From JBBDIM01 sp040880405 (GTDB lineage Bacteria; Planctomycetota; Planctomycetia; Pirellulales; Pirellulaceae): a stretch of DNA of 64,000 bases. The notes beneath the pieces were generated by a model. The model had not been told where the DNA came from. It worked only from the letters and a program-made list of their open reading frames with translations, and searched no databases. Below, piece after piece: positions 36,878 to 48,809 of the stretch (position 1 is the first letter of the stretch; every line of letters begins with the position of its first letter). The position numbers and the translations under genes were made by a program. Where the stretch lies: contig JBBDIM010000178.1 of assembly GCA_040880405.1 (NCBI GenBank), forward strand, positions 9,005-73,004, written 5' to 3'.

Positions 36878-37807
36878 ATGATGTGGCGAGTGCTGGCTGT
36901 AATTGCCGTTTTAGGTATGAGCATCGCGCGTGGTGCCGTAGCGGATGACATCGGGGACGTGAGTGATCCGCAAGGGATTGTCGAGCAATCCGCCGATCAG
37001 TTCGCGGAAGCCTTTAACCGTCGTGACGCGAACGAGATTGCCCAGTTGTTTACGCCCGAGGCGGAGTACATTGATGCCGCCGGGATGATCTTTCACGGTC
37101 GGGCCGCCATCGCCGGAGAGTTCGCCGCGGTGCTGGAATTAAGCCCGCCGGGGGCGATGGCGATTGAGTTGATCTCGATCCGGCCGATTGCCGAGGGGGT
37201 GTTGGTGGAAGATGGGGTTTCATCGTTCGTACCGGAAGAGGAAGGCGCGATCTCGCACACCCGGTACACCGCCACGCATGTGCGGCAGAAAGACGGGGCG
37301 TGGCAGATTGCGAGTGTACGGGAACTGGAGGCCGCCAAGATGACCCCGCACGACCGACTGCAATCACTCGCCTGGCTAGTCGGTTCGTGGCATGAAGACG
37401 TGGCGGGGAGCGTGATCTCCACGGAGTGGAAATGGTCGGAGAATGGTAACTTTTTGATCAGCGAATTCTCAGTCCGACAAGCGGCCGACAGCCAGTGGAG
37501 CGGCACGCATCGTATCGGCTGGGATGCTGGTCGAAAGCAGTTCCGATCGTGGATTTTCGAGTCGGGCGGCGGCTCGCTGACTGGATGGTGGCGAGGTGGT
37601 GAAGACGGGAGTTGGTCGGTCAGCCTCAGTGGGATCGATACCCAAGGCACACCACGTTCATCGGTCATGACGTATCAACGTGACGGAGAAAACGCGATCG
37701 CCGTGACTCAGGGTCAACGGATCGTCGATGGGCAAATGTTGCCGGGGTCGGTGCATCGCGTGGTGCGGCAACCACCGCAAGTAAAACAGTCCGCAAACCA
37801 GCCTTAG
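36878..37807 (+). CDS. SnoaL-like / SgcJ-EcaC family secreted protein
   Basis: A 309-residue exported protein. The ATG at 36878 has AGGAG 6 nt upstream and begins a signal peptide (MMWRVLAVIAVLGMSIARGA); an ATG at 36842 lacks one and overlaps the previous gene. Residues ~30-160 form a SnoaL-like cone domain of the DUF4440 type (EAFNRRDANEIAQLFTPEAEYIDAAG). The C-terminal ~130 residues form a second, beta-rich domain (LAWLVGSWHEDV… TEWKWSENGNFLISEF) resembling lipocalin-like DUF1579-type sheets. Function unknown. It lies between the DUF1254 and Gly-rich genes. Confidence 0.8.
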   Translation: MMWRVLAVIAVLGMSIARGAVADDIGDVSDPQGIVEQSADQFAEAFNRRDANEIAQLFTPEAEYIDAAGMIFHGRAAIAGEFAAVLELSPPGAMAIELISIRPIAEGVLVEDGVSSFVPEEEGAISHTRYTATHVRQKDGAWQIASVRELEAAKMTPHDRLQSLAWLVGSWHEDVAGSVISTEWKWSENGNFLISEFSVRQAADSQWSGTHRIGWDAGRKQFRSWIFESGGGSLTGWWRGGEDGSWSVSLSGIDTQGTPRSSVMTYQRDGENAIAVTQGQRIVDGQMLPGSVHRVVRQPPQVKQSANQP

Positions 37808-37859
37808 TCGTTGGCTACCTTGGCGAATCAATCGTGAGGAAAATCAGAGGACCGCTATC

Positions 37860-39941
<2,082 letters not shown>

Positions 39942-39980
39942 GGCTTTTCCCCTTTTCAAATTGAATCTGGAGCGACCATC

Positions 39981-41543
39981 ATGAGTAAATCAACGTTTCC
40001 GCTACTGGCGGTGCTCATCGCCTGCACGTTCTTTCCGTCACTCGTGACCGCGCAGGATGGAGGCGGCAAAAAGCCGAATATCCTGGTCATCATGGGAGAT
40101 GACATCGGCCAAACCAATGTATCGGCGTATAGCATGGGGCTGGTGGGCTACCGCACGCCCAACATCGACCGGATCGCTCGCGAGGGGATGATCTTCACGG
40201 ATTTCTACGCCGAGCAAAGTTGCACGGCCGGACGATCGACCTTCATCACAGGGCAATGCACCTACCGCACCGGCCTCTCGAAGGTCGGTTTGCCCGGCGC
40301 GGATCTCGGTCTTCAGGCAGAGGATCCCACGATCGCGGAACTGCTCAAGCCGCATGGATACGCGACCGGCCAATTCGGCAAGAATCACTTGGGGGATAAG
40401 GACGAGTTCCTGCCGACCGCCCATGGTTTCGACGAGTTCTTCGGCAACTTGTATCACCTCAATGCCGAGGAGGAACCGGAGCATCGCAACTATCCCACCG
40501 ATCCGGAATTTCGCAAGCGGTATGGACCGCGTGGCGTCATCAAGTCTTCGGCGGATGGGAAAATCGAGGATACCGGCCCCCTCACGCGAAAACGGATGGA
40601 GACGATCGACGAAGAGACTTCCGCCGCGGCGATCGATTTCATGGAGCGTCAGACGAAAGCAGAGAAGCCGTTCTTTGTCTGGTTCAACGCCACTCGGATG
40701 CACCTTTACACCCACGTCAAGGAGGAAAACCGCGGCGAGCCCGGCGTGACCGCTCGGACCGAATATGCGGACGGCATGATCGAGCATGATGGCCATGTCG
40801 GCCAGTTGCTCGACAAGCTTGATGAACTGGGAATCGCGGACAACACCATCGTTGTCTACACAACCGATAACGGCCCGCACAAAAACTCGTGGCCGGACGC
40901 CGGGCTAAGCCCTTTTCGAAGCGAAAAGAATACCAACTGGGAAGGGGCGTTTCGTGTCCCCTGTGTCATTCGCTGGCCAGGCAAAATCGAAGCCGGGAGT
41001 ATCTCGAACGAGATCGTCAGTGGACTCGATTGGCTCCCAACCTTTGTCGCCGCCGCTGGCGACGCGGAGGTCAAGGAGAAGTTGCTAACAAAGCACGAAG
41101 CTGATGGCAAGACGTTCAAGGTGCATTTGGACGGATACAATCTTCTCCCCTACTTAACCGGTAAGGAAGAACATTCGCCACGGAAGGAGTTCTTTTACTT
41201 CAACGACGACACGCAGTTGGTCGGCCTGCGGTTTGAAAACTGGAAGCTCGTGTTCCTTGAGCAGCGGGCAGAGGGGACCCTGCGGATTTGGGCGGAACCG
41301 TTCACGCCGTTGCGACTGCCGAAAATGTTCGACCTCCGCGCCGATCCGTACGAGCAGGCGGATATCACCTCCAATACCTACTACGATTGGATCCTTCAGC
41401 ACGCGTTCCTGATCGTGCCGGCGCAGCAGTACGCGGGTAAATTCCTGGAGACATTCAAGGAATTTCCGCCGCGACAACCACCCGCGAGTTTCAACCTGGA
41501 TGAGGTGATGAAAAAATTGTCGTCGGCCGGGGTGGGCCACTAG
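39981..41543 (+). CDS. Secreted arylsulfatase
   Basis: A 520-residue type I sulfatase with a signal peptide ending TAQ. Metal-site aspartates are D40/D41 (IMGDDIG). The formylglycine site is C81 in CTAGR, the variant with Ala at the position usually held by Pro. Other conserved parts are GKNHLGD, FFVWFNATRMH, and TDNGPHK. It hydrolyses sulfate esters in the periplasm after maturation by a formylglycine-generating enzyme encoded elsewhere. GGAG lies upstream of the ATG. It closes the five-gene cluster and is followed by a strong terminator-like hairpin. The substrate is unknown. Confidence 0.95.
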   Translation: MSKSTFPLLAVLIACTFFPSLVTAQDGGGKKPNILVIMGDDIGQTNVSAYSMGLVGYRTPNIDRIAREGMIFTDFYAEQSCTAGRSTFITGQCTYRTGLSKVGLPGADLGLQAEDPTIAELLKPHGYATGQFGKNHLGDKDEFLPTAHGFDEFFGNLYHLNAEEEPEHRNYPTDPEFRKRYGPRGVIKSSADGKIEDTGPLTRKRMETIDEETSAAAIDFMERQTKAEKPFFVWFNATRMHLYTHVKEENRGEPGVTARTEYADGMIEHDGHVGQLLDKLDELGIADNTIVVYTTDNGPHKNSWPDAGLSPFRSEKNTNWEGAFRVPCVIRWPGKIEAGSISNEIVSGLDWLPTFVAAAGDAEVKEKLLTKHEADGKTFKVHLDGYNLLPYLTGKEEHSPRKEFFYFNDDTQLVGLRFENWKLVFLEQRAEGTLRIWAEPFTPLRLPKMFDLRADPYEQADITSNTYYDWILQHAFLIVPAQQYAGKFLETFKEFPPRQPPASFNLDEVMKKLSSAGVGH

Positions 41544-41570
41544 CGGCGCGATCCATTCACTTAGACTAAC

Positions 41571-41601
41571 ACGGCACGGTCGGTAAGTTCGCCCGTGCCG
41601 T
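41571..41601 (+). terminator. Rho-independent-type terminator after arylsulfatase
   Basis: A perfect 9-bp stem, ACGGCACGG and CCGTGCCGT, with a 13-nt loop, followed by TTCTG, 28 nt after the sulfatase stop codon. The T-run is short, so it is a moderate terminator. Confidence 0.6.
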
Positions 41602-41640
41602 TTCTGATTGAGCCGTGGCGGATCTCTCCGACGTGCCGGT

Positions 41641-41835
41641 TTGACGACTCAATTAAACGTACTAATCGAGTTTGATGACGATACCTTCAAAGGGTTTCAC
41701 ATCCCGCCGGGATCAAGTGGCCAGGTGGCGGTCTACAGTGACCATCTGCGCGGTTTAGCCGTTCTCCGCCGCGTCCTCATGCGGATGAAATCCTGGACGA
41801 ACTATGTCTTTACCGATGGGCATGGTGTGCCTTAG
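41641..41835 (+). pseudogene. C-terminal remnant of an HlyD-type adaptor
   Basis: The frame encodes FHIPPGSSGQVAVYSDHL then VLMRMKSWTNYVF. This matches the end of the intact HlyD protein in this window (MGTSGVATIYTQRGS … TVRIKAWMYYLLPI): the same Gly-x-Ser-Gly-x-Ala turn and terminal R-x-K-x-W-x-x-Y. Only about 60 residues of a ~370-residue protein remain and there is no proper start. It lies straight after the sulfatase terminator, so a complete adaptor gene probably once followed the sulfatase gene. Confidence 0.65.
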
Positions 41836-41927
41836 AACCACATAGGCCCGCTCGTTCAATCAGTGTTCGATTGTGGGGGTTTCATCGTGTCGCTGCAAAT
41901 CCGACATTGAGCGGCGCAAAACGGGAT

Positions 41928-42004
41928 TGAAACGCAGAGGCGCGGAGATCGCAGAGCCCCCTATGTACGCTCCGTCTCCGCGTTCTCTGCGCCTCTGCGT
42001 TTCA
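41928..42004. repeat. Long inverted repeat, 'CGCAGAGGCGC' type
   Basis: 29-nt arms at 41928-41956 and 41976-42004 pair with 3 mismatches around a 19-nt loop. The left arm begins TGAAACGCAGAGGCGC. Short periodic GCAGAG/GCGGAG units make up the arms. This motif type recurs in many environmental bacterial genomes as dispersed intergenic repeats (recollection, not checked). Confidence 0.85.
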
Positions 42005-42070
42005 AACCTGGAGAGCAGCCTGTTTCGTGGTTGAAAACAAGAACCGCGAGTTGGCTTGCCCCTGTGAAAA

Positions 42071-42149
42071 CTATCTGAGAAATCCGTGTCATCCGTGGTT
42101 AAAAAACAGAGCAGGATCTAATCACGGATGACGCGGATTTCTCGGATAA
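42071..42149. repeat. Long inverted repeat, 'ATCCGTGTCATCCGTGG' type
   Basis: 31-nt arms at 42071-42101 and 42119-42149 pair with 4 mismatches around a 17-nt A-rich loop. The arms contain GAAATCCGTGTCATCCGTG. This is a second, unrelated repeat family lying 66 nt from the first. Confidence 0.85.
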
Positions 42150-42275
42150 GATTTACTCGGGCCGAGCGGGTGAAGTCTTGGCCGCTTCACCGCAAGTGAA
42201 GGTTTTGGTTGTCCGAGCTTGGCCGCTTTGGTGGTTGATGATGAGGGTTGCCGGTGGGGGATTTTCCCGCCCAAG

Positions 42276-42304
42276 CATGCCCACGCTTTCCGGGCGTGGG
42301 CATG
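42276..42304. repeat. Perfect hairpin, 'CATGCCCACGC' type
   Basis: Perfect 11-bp arms CATGCCCACGC and GCGTGGGCATG with a 7-nt loop, followed by GCACCCAC. Confidence 0.75.
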
Positions 42305-42357
42305 GCACCCACCCAACAGAGCACCCCTGGTTTTTCGTGGGGATTAGGAAAGAATTT

Positions 42358-42498
42358 CTCTCGCAAAGACGCCAAGACGCAAAGGGGTTTAATCACCCTG
42401 TTTCCGACATTTTTCGTCACTTCTGGGCGATGATGTTACCAGAAAACTTACCACCGGTGATCGACTTTCCTCTTTGCGGCTTTGCGCCTTTGCGAGAG
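42358..42498. repeat. Inverted repeat, 'CGCAAAGACGCCAAG' type
   Basis: 27-nt arms at 42358-42384 and 42472-42498 pair with 3 mismatches around an 87-nt spacer. The left arm begins CTCTCGCAAAGACGCCAAG. The period of about 9 nt (CGCAAAGAC/GCCAAGACG) resembles the unit structure of the first repeat. Confidence 0.8.
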
Positions 42499-42646
42499 TT
42501 CTTAAAGCGGGAAATGCTTGCGCAAAGGTGCCAAGGGGAATCGAAGGGGAGGGAAAATGAATCGGCTGATTTGTGTCGCTTCGGGCCATTTGATTGGGAA
42601 TCGCGCGCAGGTCTCTTTTGCAATGCTCGTTTCCGTTGCGGCGGCG

Positions 42647-43882
42647 TTATAAAGTCGGATTGAGTTGAGGCAAATCGGATTTGCCGTTTCGCGGGCGCTG
42701 CGATCTTAGTACCGCCAATTGTTCACGCACTGCGTCTGCCATGGCATTGCCCCGCCACGGGTCGCTTGTCGTGCCGTAAAGGCGGCTCTCCAGGTCGAGG
42801 GCCGCGGCCCGGAGGGGGGCGATCGGTTCAAATTCCGGACTCCGCAGATTGAGCCACACGTTCCAGGCCCGTGATGCGGCAGCCGCGTCGTTGTGGCGAC
42901 AGGCATTGAGCAAATGCCGGGATGCTACATGCTCCGGAGGGTTGAGCCACCGTCGATACCTCTGAAAGGCCTGCGCAAGGTTATTTCGCTGCCAAATCAA
43001 AAGTCCACCCACCACGACGATTGCACCCAGCCACCACGCCCAGGCGGTTCTCCGCACGGGGGCAGCCGGCGGAGCGGGTGGTGCCGCGACTTCGAAGGTG
43101 ACGGTGGGCAGGGTTTTCGAGCGAAGCTCCTCGGTCTCTGGGTTCCACCAAACGTAGGTGACCGCCGGCAAGGTGTGGGGCCCCGGTTGTTGGGGGACAT
43201 AGGTGATGGTGTCGGTCCGATGACCGGTGAAGGCCCCACGTTCGGTGTTATCGGCTACTTGCGGATCGCCAACATAAACCTTCACTCCGTCGGGCACGGA
43301 TTGCGGTGGAGGGGCCAACGCGATGCCGGTCATCTGGTCGGCAGTTTGAGAAATCGTCCGCTTGAAAACATCTCCCACCTTCGCCGGGCCAGGTTGAGGA
43401 GACCAGGTTTCACGGATCTCGATCGACGATGCCGTGACCAAAAAGCCGAGCTGTTCGCTACCCGGTGGACGTTGAATCTCAAAATGCGTTTCCGGTACAT
43501 TTTCCTTGCGATCAGTGGCTGGACCCGTGAAGCCATCGCGGCTGGCGAACCGTGCTTCGAAGGCAGGAAGCGTCACCGTGCCGGAGTGTTGTGAAAACAG
43601 GGCGAACTCGTGGGTCTGCACGAACCAGGTATCCCCTTCGATCTGCTCCGAGGAAACGACGGGCGAGCCAACCTTGATGATCACCGTTTGCGGAACCTCC
43701 GGCAGTGAAAAGCTGGCCGAGCCGTCGAAGGTTCCTTTCGCCTTCAAGTCCAGAAAAAATGGGATCTTCTGCCCTGTCCAACCTTTGGGTTCCGGGACGC
43801 GAATCGACACCGGTTCCACCTCCGCCTGGCCCAAGTTCGCGATGCAGGCGAGGACCAATAGCGATAGGGTCGCACGTTTCAT
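42647..43882 (-). CDS. batD: BatD-like protein
   Basis: A 411-residue exported membrane protein closing the Bat operon. A signal peptide (LSLLVLACIANLGQA) is followed by beta-rich BatD repeats (ISISVRVPEP-like start, WFVQTHEFALFSQHSGTVTLPAFEARF; FKRTISQTADQMTGIALAPPP; GHRTDTITYVPQQPGPHTLPAV). One membrane span lies at about residues 290-308 (AWAWWLGAIVVVGGLLIW), with a cytoplasmic helical tail. Bat proteins are linked to oxidative-stress or aerotolerance and envelope functions, by unclear mechanism. Its start overlaps the end of the TPR gene by 4 nt. Confidence 0.85.
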   Translation of the reverse strand: MKRATLSLLVLACIANLGQAEVEPVSIRVPEPKGWTGQKIPFFLDLKAKGTFDGSASFSLPEVPQTVIIKVGSPVVSSEQIEGDTWFVQTHEFALFSQHSGTVTLPAFEARFASRDGFTGPATDRKENVPETHFEIQRPPGSEQLGFLVTASSIEIRETWSPQPGPAKVGDVFKRTISQTADQMTGIALAPPPQSVPDGVKVYVGDPQVADNTERGAFTGHRTDTITYVPQQPGPHTLPAVTYVWWNPETEELRSKTLPTVTFEVAAPPAPPAAPVRRTAWAWWLGAIVVVGGLLIWQRNNLAQAFQRYRRWLNPPEHVASRHLLNACRHNDAAAASRAWNVWLNLRSPEFEPIAPLRAAALDLESRLYGTTSDPWRGNAMADAVREQLAVLRSQRPRNGKSDLPQLNPTL

Positions 43883-44463
43883 GGATTGTCTCCTTCCGCC
43901 GCGACCGCCTGTTGATAGGCAAACTTCGACTTGAGAAAGTCGGCCGGTTTGGTCTGGACGCGGCGGAGCCAGAGCGACTGTACCGCCAGGTCGTCCGCTG
44001 CTCGGTCACCGGCAATTTCCGTGTCTTGCCCTCCGGGTGGTTTATTCGCATCAAACACCACCTCATCGGCGCCCTCTTGCTGGTCGCCGAGATCTCCCCC
44101 CTCTTGCTTCCGGGCCTCCTCTCGCGCAGCGGCCAAGTCACGGTTTTCCTGGGCTTCTTTCCAATCGGGGCGGTGGGACAGGGCCAGGTCGTAACTGGCG
44201 ATCGCCTGATCGTATTTGCCGAGCATCAACCAAGCGTTTCCCGTGTTGAACTGCGCCTCCGGAGACGAACCGCGGCTAAACTGCGCGACCCCCTTTTCAA
44301 ACTCGCCCGCTCGGTACCAAGCGGCACCTCGCCAAAGCGGGTCTTCGAAAGCGTGGGCAGCCTCCGGAAACTCACCCTGCTGGAAGAATCGCTGACCCTG
44401 TTGATCAGGCGTAAGCCACAACCCGATCCAAGTCAGTGCCAGCAGCGCGAAAACCACTCTCAT
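43879..44463 (-). CDS. batC: BatC-like TPR protein
   Basis: A 194-residue protein with an N-terminal membrane anchor or signal (VVFALLALTWIGLWLTP) and tetratricopeptide repeats (GAAWYRAGEFEKGVAQF; AQFNTGNAWLMLGKYDQAIASYDLALSHRPDWKEAQENRDLA). This follows the usual BatC pattern, including the closing phrase where the helix runs into an acidic, low-complexity region. It would scaffold the other Bat proteins in the periplasm. Both ends overlap neighbouring genes by 4 nt, indicating translational coupling. Confidence 0.85.
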   Translation of the reverse strand: MRVVFALLALTWIGLWLTPDQQGQRFFQQGEFPEAAHAFEDPLWRGAAWYRAGEFEKGVAQFSRGSSPEAQFNTGNAWLMLGKYDQAIASYDLALSHRPDWKEAQENRDLAAAREEARKQEGGDLGDQQEGADEVVFDANKPPGGQDTEIAGDRAADDLAVQSLWLRRVQTKPADFLKSKFAYQQAVAAEGDNP

Positions 44464-45398
44464 GATCGTGTCTCCGGGGTCACGGTAGCTTCACGCCGGA
44501 GCGACAACAAAGTGAGAATTGCCAACAGGGGAACCAGCCAGTAACCCGATTCTTGCCAGCGACTGCTTTCTCCGCCGACGCCGAAAATGCCATAACTTTT
44601 GGCCGCCTGGGCCAACCGGGAGACATCCTCGTCATCGGCGGTGAGTTGCCTAACAGTCGCGCGAAGTGTCCCCGCCGCGTCTTCAACGGACTCGGTTTCC
44701 GGCGAATCCGGTTCGCCAAGGGCGAGAAACTGGACCGGGAATTTTTTCTGTTGCCAAGCCTGAACGATCGGTTCGGTCTCTCCCTGGACGGAGTCGGCAA
44801 TCACCAGGATGCTTCCTCCCGACTCTCCGGAGGTGAGAACTTCCTCCGCTTTCCGCAGCGCCAAGTCCAAGCGGTCACCAGGAACCGGCATGACCTCTGG
44901 ACTGATTTCGGCGGCCATTTGTGCCACCACGGATGTATCGCGCGTGGGTGGCAGTACCAAATGGGCCGACCCGGCATAAGCGATTAATCCCAAGGGCTCC
45001 CCCTTCCGCAGATCCGCAAGATCGGAGATCTTCAACTTCGCTCGCGACAGGGGACTGGTTGGCATGTCGATCCGATCCATGCCGCCGCCCGCCTTCAAGA
45101 GGATAATCAGCGGCGAGACGTCGTCGGCGAACGGACTTGGCTCCAGTCGCCAAGCGGGTCCGGCGATCGCCACCGTTGCCAACAGCCAACCCAGCAGCCA
45201 CCAACGTGTGGAGCCGCGATGGCTGGCATCCTGATTTACCGTGAGGGCCCGCAGTAGGTCCGGGTCCATCTGGGCTCGCCAGGCCCTGAGCGGATCGCAG
45301 TGCCGCCGCCAAAGCCACCACACCCCAACAACGACAGGCAAAAACAGTAGCCACCAGGGCCGGATGAAATGGAAGTTGCCGAAGGCCTCCAACATCAT
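44460..45398 (-). CDS. batB: BatB-like protein with degenerate von Willebrand A metal site
   Basis: A 312-residue inner-membrane protein: N-terminal spans (~14-30 and 68-82), a VWA domain facing the periplasm (~95-270), and a C-terminal span (~285-302). The fold is recognisable (RAKLKISDLADLRKGEPLGLIAYAGSAHLVLPPTRDTSVVAQM). The first MIDAS motif, normally DxSxS, is instead K102-A-G-G-G (LLKAGGGMD), and the usual GT.L loop reads GDRL. Metal-dependent ligand binding is therefore probably lost. It is encoded within the Bat operon, overlapping both neighbours by 4 nt. Confidence 0.85.
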   Translation of the reverse strand: MMLEAFGNFHFIRPWWLLFLPVVVGVWWLWRRHCDPLRAWRAQMDPDLLRALTVNQDASHRGSTRWWLLGWLLATVAIAGPAWRLEPSPFADDVSPLIILLKAGGGMDRIDMPTSPLSRAKLKISDLADLRKGEPLGLIAYAGSAHLVLPPTRDTSVVAQMAAEISPEVMPVPGDRLDLALRKAEEVLTSGESGGSILVIADSVQGETEPIVQAWQQKKFPVQFLALGEPDSPETESVEDAAGTLRATVRQLTADDEDVSRLAQAAKSYGIFGVGGESSRWQESGYWLVPLLAILTLLSLRREATVTPETRS

Positions 45399-46429
45399 GC
45401 CACCTCCAGTTCGCCAGTCACGGCATCGACATGCACGGTCGGAGTCCGCGACTGAGCCACCAAGCGATTTCGCCGCTTAAACACTACCCATCCCTTCTCC
45501 GCCAATGAGATCAACAGGGCGAAAACTAAGGGCCAAAAGTACAAATCGCGACGCGGACGATGGCTCACCGTTTTAACTTCGCGGGTTTCAATCTGGTCCA
45601 GCTCTGAGTAGATCTCGCTGAGATTCTGACGATCCGCCGCGAAAAAGTAAGAGCCGCCGGTCGCCGACGCGACCTCGCGGAGGGTCTGCTCGTCCAGCTT
45701 CTCTTCGCCGACCGTGGCGGGATCGCCGATCGCGACGGTATGAATCCGGATTGCATGTTTCGCGGCCACGCGTGCCGCTTCCACCGGTGGCACTTGGCTC
45801 TTGGTGTCGTTTCCGTCGGTCAGGGCAATAATCGTCTTCGCCGGGGCGTCACTCTCATCCAGCAGATTGACGCCAAGTCCGATCGCATCTCCCAGAGCGG
45901 TTCGCGGCCCGGCCATTCCGACGTCGCACTCTTCCAATAGTTGGCGCGAAAGGTCGAGATCCGTTGAAAAAGGGGACTGCAAATAGGGGGCGTCGCCAAA
46001 GACCACCAGCCCGACGCGGTCTCCCTGCCGATGTGTTAGAAAATCACCCAAAACCTCCTTCACGGCGGTCAACCGATCGACCTGCGTCCCCGTCGCATTG
46101 GTGAAGTCCTGCTGCCGCATCGAGCCCGATAAATCGACCAGCAGCAGCAGGTCCCGCGTCGGCAGCGACTTAGTAACGGGAGGCTCGATCCACTGCGGCC
46201 TGGCCAGGGCGGTCAGGACCAACAGCCAACTCAGAAGAGACGGCAGCAAATTCCATAAACCGATAGCATGCTTCGATGCCGGATCGCTACCGCCAGCCGC
46301 CGCGTGGACACGATCTCCAAACGGGACGCGAATCGCGACCGATCGGCGTTGAATCGGAGGCAAAATCCTCCGCACAAGCCACGCCAAGGGAAGCAGCAGG
46401 AATATCCAGGGATAGGCAAATGAGAACAT
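45395..46429 (-). CDS. batA: BatA-like VWA-domain membrane protein
   Basis: A 344-residue protein with N-terminal spans (~5-20 and 60-77), a von Willebrand A domain with an intact MIDAS (D99-L-S-G-S103 in LLLVDLSGSM; ALTDGNDT later) and a C-terminal span before a basic tail. It binds a divalent metal and probably a partner protein in the periplasm. It is the intact counterpart to the degenerate VWA protein encoded directly after it. It lies 5 nt after the DUF4381 gene. Confidence 0.9.
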   Translation of the reverse strand: MFSFAYPWIFLLLPLAWLVRRILPPIQRRSVAIRVPFGDRVHAAAGGSDPASKHAIGLWNLLPSLLSWLLVLTALARPQWIEPPVTKSLPTRDLLLLVDLSGSMRQQDFTNATGTQVDRLTAVKEVLGDFLTHRQGDRVGLVVFGDAPYLQSPFSTDLDLSRQLLEECDVGMAGPRTALGDAIGLGVNLLDESDAPAKTIIALTDGNDTKSQVPPVEAARVAAKHAIRIHTVAIGDPATVGEEKLDEQTLREVASATGGSYFFAADRQNLSEIYSELDQIETREVKTVSHRPRRDLYFWPLVFALLISLAEKGWVVFKRRNRLVAQSRTPTVHVDAVTGELEVA

Positions 46430-46434
46430 GGCCG

Positions 46435-46923
46435 CTAATCAACCGTTTCGGACGGATTCTCCTGGGGGAAAACGCGCTCCTGTTGATGCTGAGAGATCCA
46501 GTGTGCCGCATACGTCCGGAGCGATTGAGTATCACCCTCGTTCCCGATTGCGCGATACACACCCATCGCTAATTGGTCATGCACGCCAGGTGGGATCGGC
46601 TCGGCGCATCGACTTGCGAGCCAATGGGGCCAGCGCTCACCGGTTTGCATGGCGATCACATCTCGGGGGGCGATCACCAAGGCGACGCGGCGTAGGATCT
46701 CCGCGATCTCCCGCGCATCACCGGCCGTGGCCAGTTCTCGCAGGGCCTCGCGCCGGTACGCATTGGATCGCCAGGTTATCCAGAGGTGATACCCAAGGAT
46801 TCCCAAGCCGCAGACGATGGCCGCGATCACGACGTACCAACCGGCGGCAGGTGGCCACCAGGCAACGGGTTCCGGCATGACGATGTCATGAAGCCGATCG
46901 AGACTAGTGGCGGAATCATTCAT
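46435..46923 (-). CDS. DUF4381 membrane protein
   Basis: A 162-residue protein with a single span near residues 28-50 (WYVVIAAIVCGLGILGYHLW), preceded by LHDIVMPEPVAWWPPAAGW, the typical DUF4381 start, and followed by a cytoplasmic helical domain (YRREALRELATAGDAREIAEILRR). These proteins occur between the DUF58 and BatA genes in Bat operons. Function unknown. Its start overlaps the end of the DUF58 gene by 4 nt. Confidence 0.85.
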   Translation of the reverse strand: MNDSATSLDRLHDIVMPEPVAWWPPAAGWYVVIAAIVCGLGILGYHLWITWRSNAYRREALRELATAGDAREIAEILRRVALVIAPRDVIAMQTGERWPHWLASRCAEPIPPGVHDQLAMGVYRAIGNEGDTQSLRTYAAHWISQHQQERVFPQENPSETVD

Positions 46924-47840
46924 TGCGGGATGGTCGATCGGCCAAACAGCGATCGAAGCTGATCGGCGACGGGAAACTCGGTGGAAATGGGGAGTACCGG
47001 CACGCGCAAGTCGCGAAAGATTTCGCGCCAGTGGTTTAGGAGGTGCTGAAATTGCTCTCGGAACGAATCCGAGAATCGCGCCCCCTCGGGGATGCGATAA
47101 GCCTTCCCGCGGTCGATCGCAACCATCCGCTCATCACCAACCAGCGCGGCCCCCAGCGGGTCGTAGATCGCCGCGACGAGCAGGTCGTTATGCGCGGCCA
47201 ATCGCGTGGCTAGCCGCTGTGTTTGTTCATCGGCTCCGTCGAGATCGCTGACGAGGACCACCAAGTGGTCATGCGAAACACTTCGCACAACGCCTTCGAG
47301 GACCGAGTTCAGGGTAACATCGCCGCTCGGTGGTTGCGCGGAAGCCAACGCCTGATTCATGCGAACCACCTGCCCCAATAGGTTCAGAATCCGAGCCTGA
47401 CCCCGATGCGGAGTTATCTTGACGACCTCCGCTTCGTTGAAGACGATGCCGCCGACTCGGTCGCCCGAATCGAGTGCTCGCCAGGCCGCTAAGGCGGTCG
47501 CCTCTGCCGCCGCGACCGATTTCATTGCCCGGCGACTGCCGAAGAACATCGGACCGCGCTGGTCGACCACGATCAAGACGGGACGCTCTCGTTCTTCATC
47601 GTAGGTTCGGACCTGCGGGGAGCGAAGCCGAGCGGTCGCTTTCCAGTCGATCGTCCGCACGTCATCGCCCGGGTGATACTGCCGCAACTCCCGAAAGGCA
47701 AGTCCTCGACCTCGAAGCCGCGAAGCATGCCTTCCTGCCAACAACGACTGGACCGGCTGCCGGGGCAGGAACGAGAACCCACGGGCCTCCGCTTTGAGCA
47801 GGATCAAGTCTTCCAGTTCGGTCGTGACACGTGCATTCAT
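46920..47840 (-). CDS. DUF58 domain protein
   Basis: A 306-residue cytoplasmic protein with the DUF58 signature (HASRLRGRGLAFRELRQYHPGDDVRTIDWKATARLRSPQVRTYDEE), followed by a VWA-like fold (LIVVDQRGPMFFGSR; LVVLVSDLDGADEQ). DUF58 proteins partner MoxR ATPases, probably as a substrate-binding or chaperone component. It lies 9 nt after the MoxR gene. Confidence 0.9.
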   Translation of the reverse strand: MNARVTTELEDLILLKAEARGFSFLPRQPVQSLLAGRHASRLRGRGLAFRELRQYHPGDDVRTIDWKATARLRSPQVRTYDEERERPVLIVVDQRGPMFFGSRRAMKSVAAAEATALAAWRALDSGDRVGGIVFNEAEVVKITPHRGQARILNLLGQVVRMNQALASAQPPSGDVTLNSVLEGVVRSVSHDHLVVLVSDLDGADEQTQRLATRLAAHNDLLVAAIYDPLGAALVGDERMVAIDRGKAYRIPEGARFSDSFREQFQHLLNHWREIFRDLRVPVLPISTEFPVADQLRSLFGRSTIPQ

Positions 47841-47849
47841 GGCGATTCT

Positions 47850-48809
<960 letters not shown>

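Larger units (their letters stand above)
41836..42646. other. Repeat-rich intergenic island
   Basis: About 810 bp with no supported gene. It holds three long imperfect inverted repeats and one perfect hairpin, listed separately, plus a partial extra copy of the GCGCAAAGG-type motif near 42530. Open frames here are read through the repeats and look spurious. Confidence 0.7.

Noticed and set aside
42178..42663. A 161-codon frame across the repeat island
   Set aside because: It is read through two inverted repeats and has no coding features.
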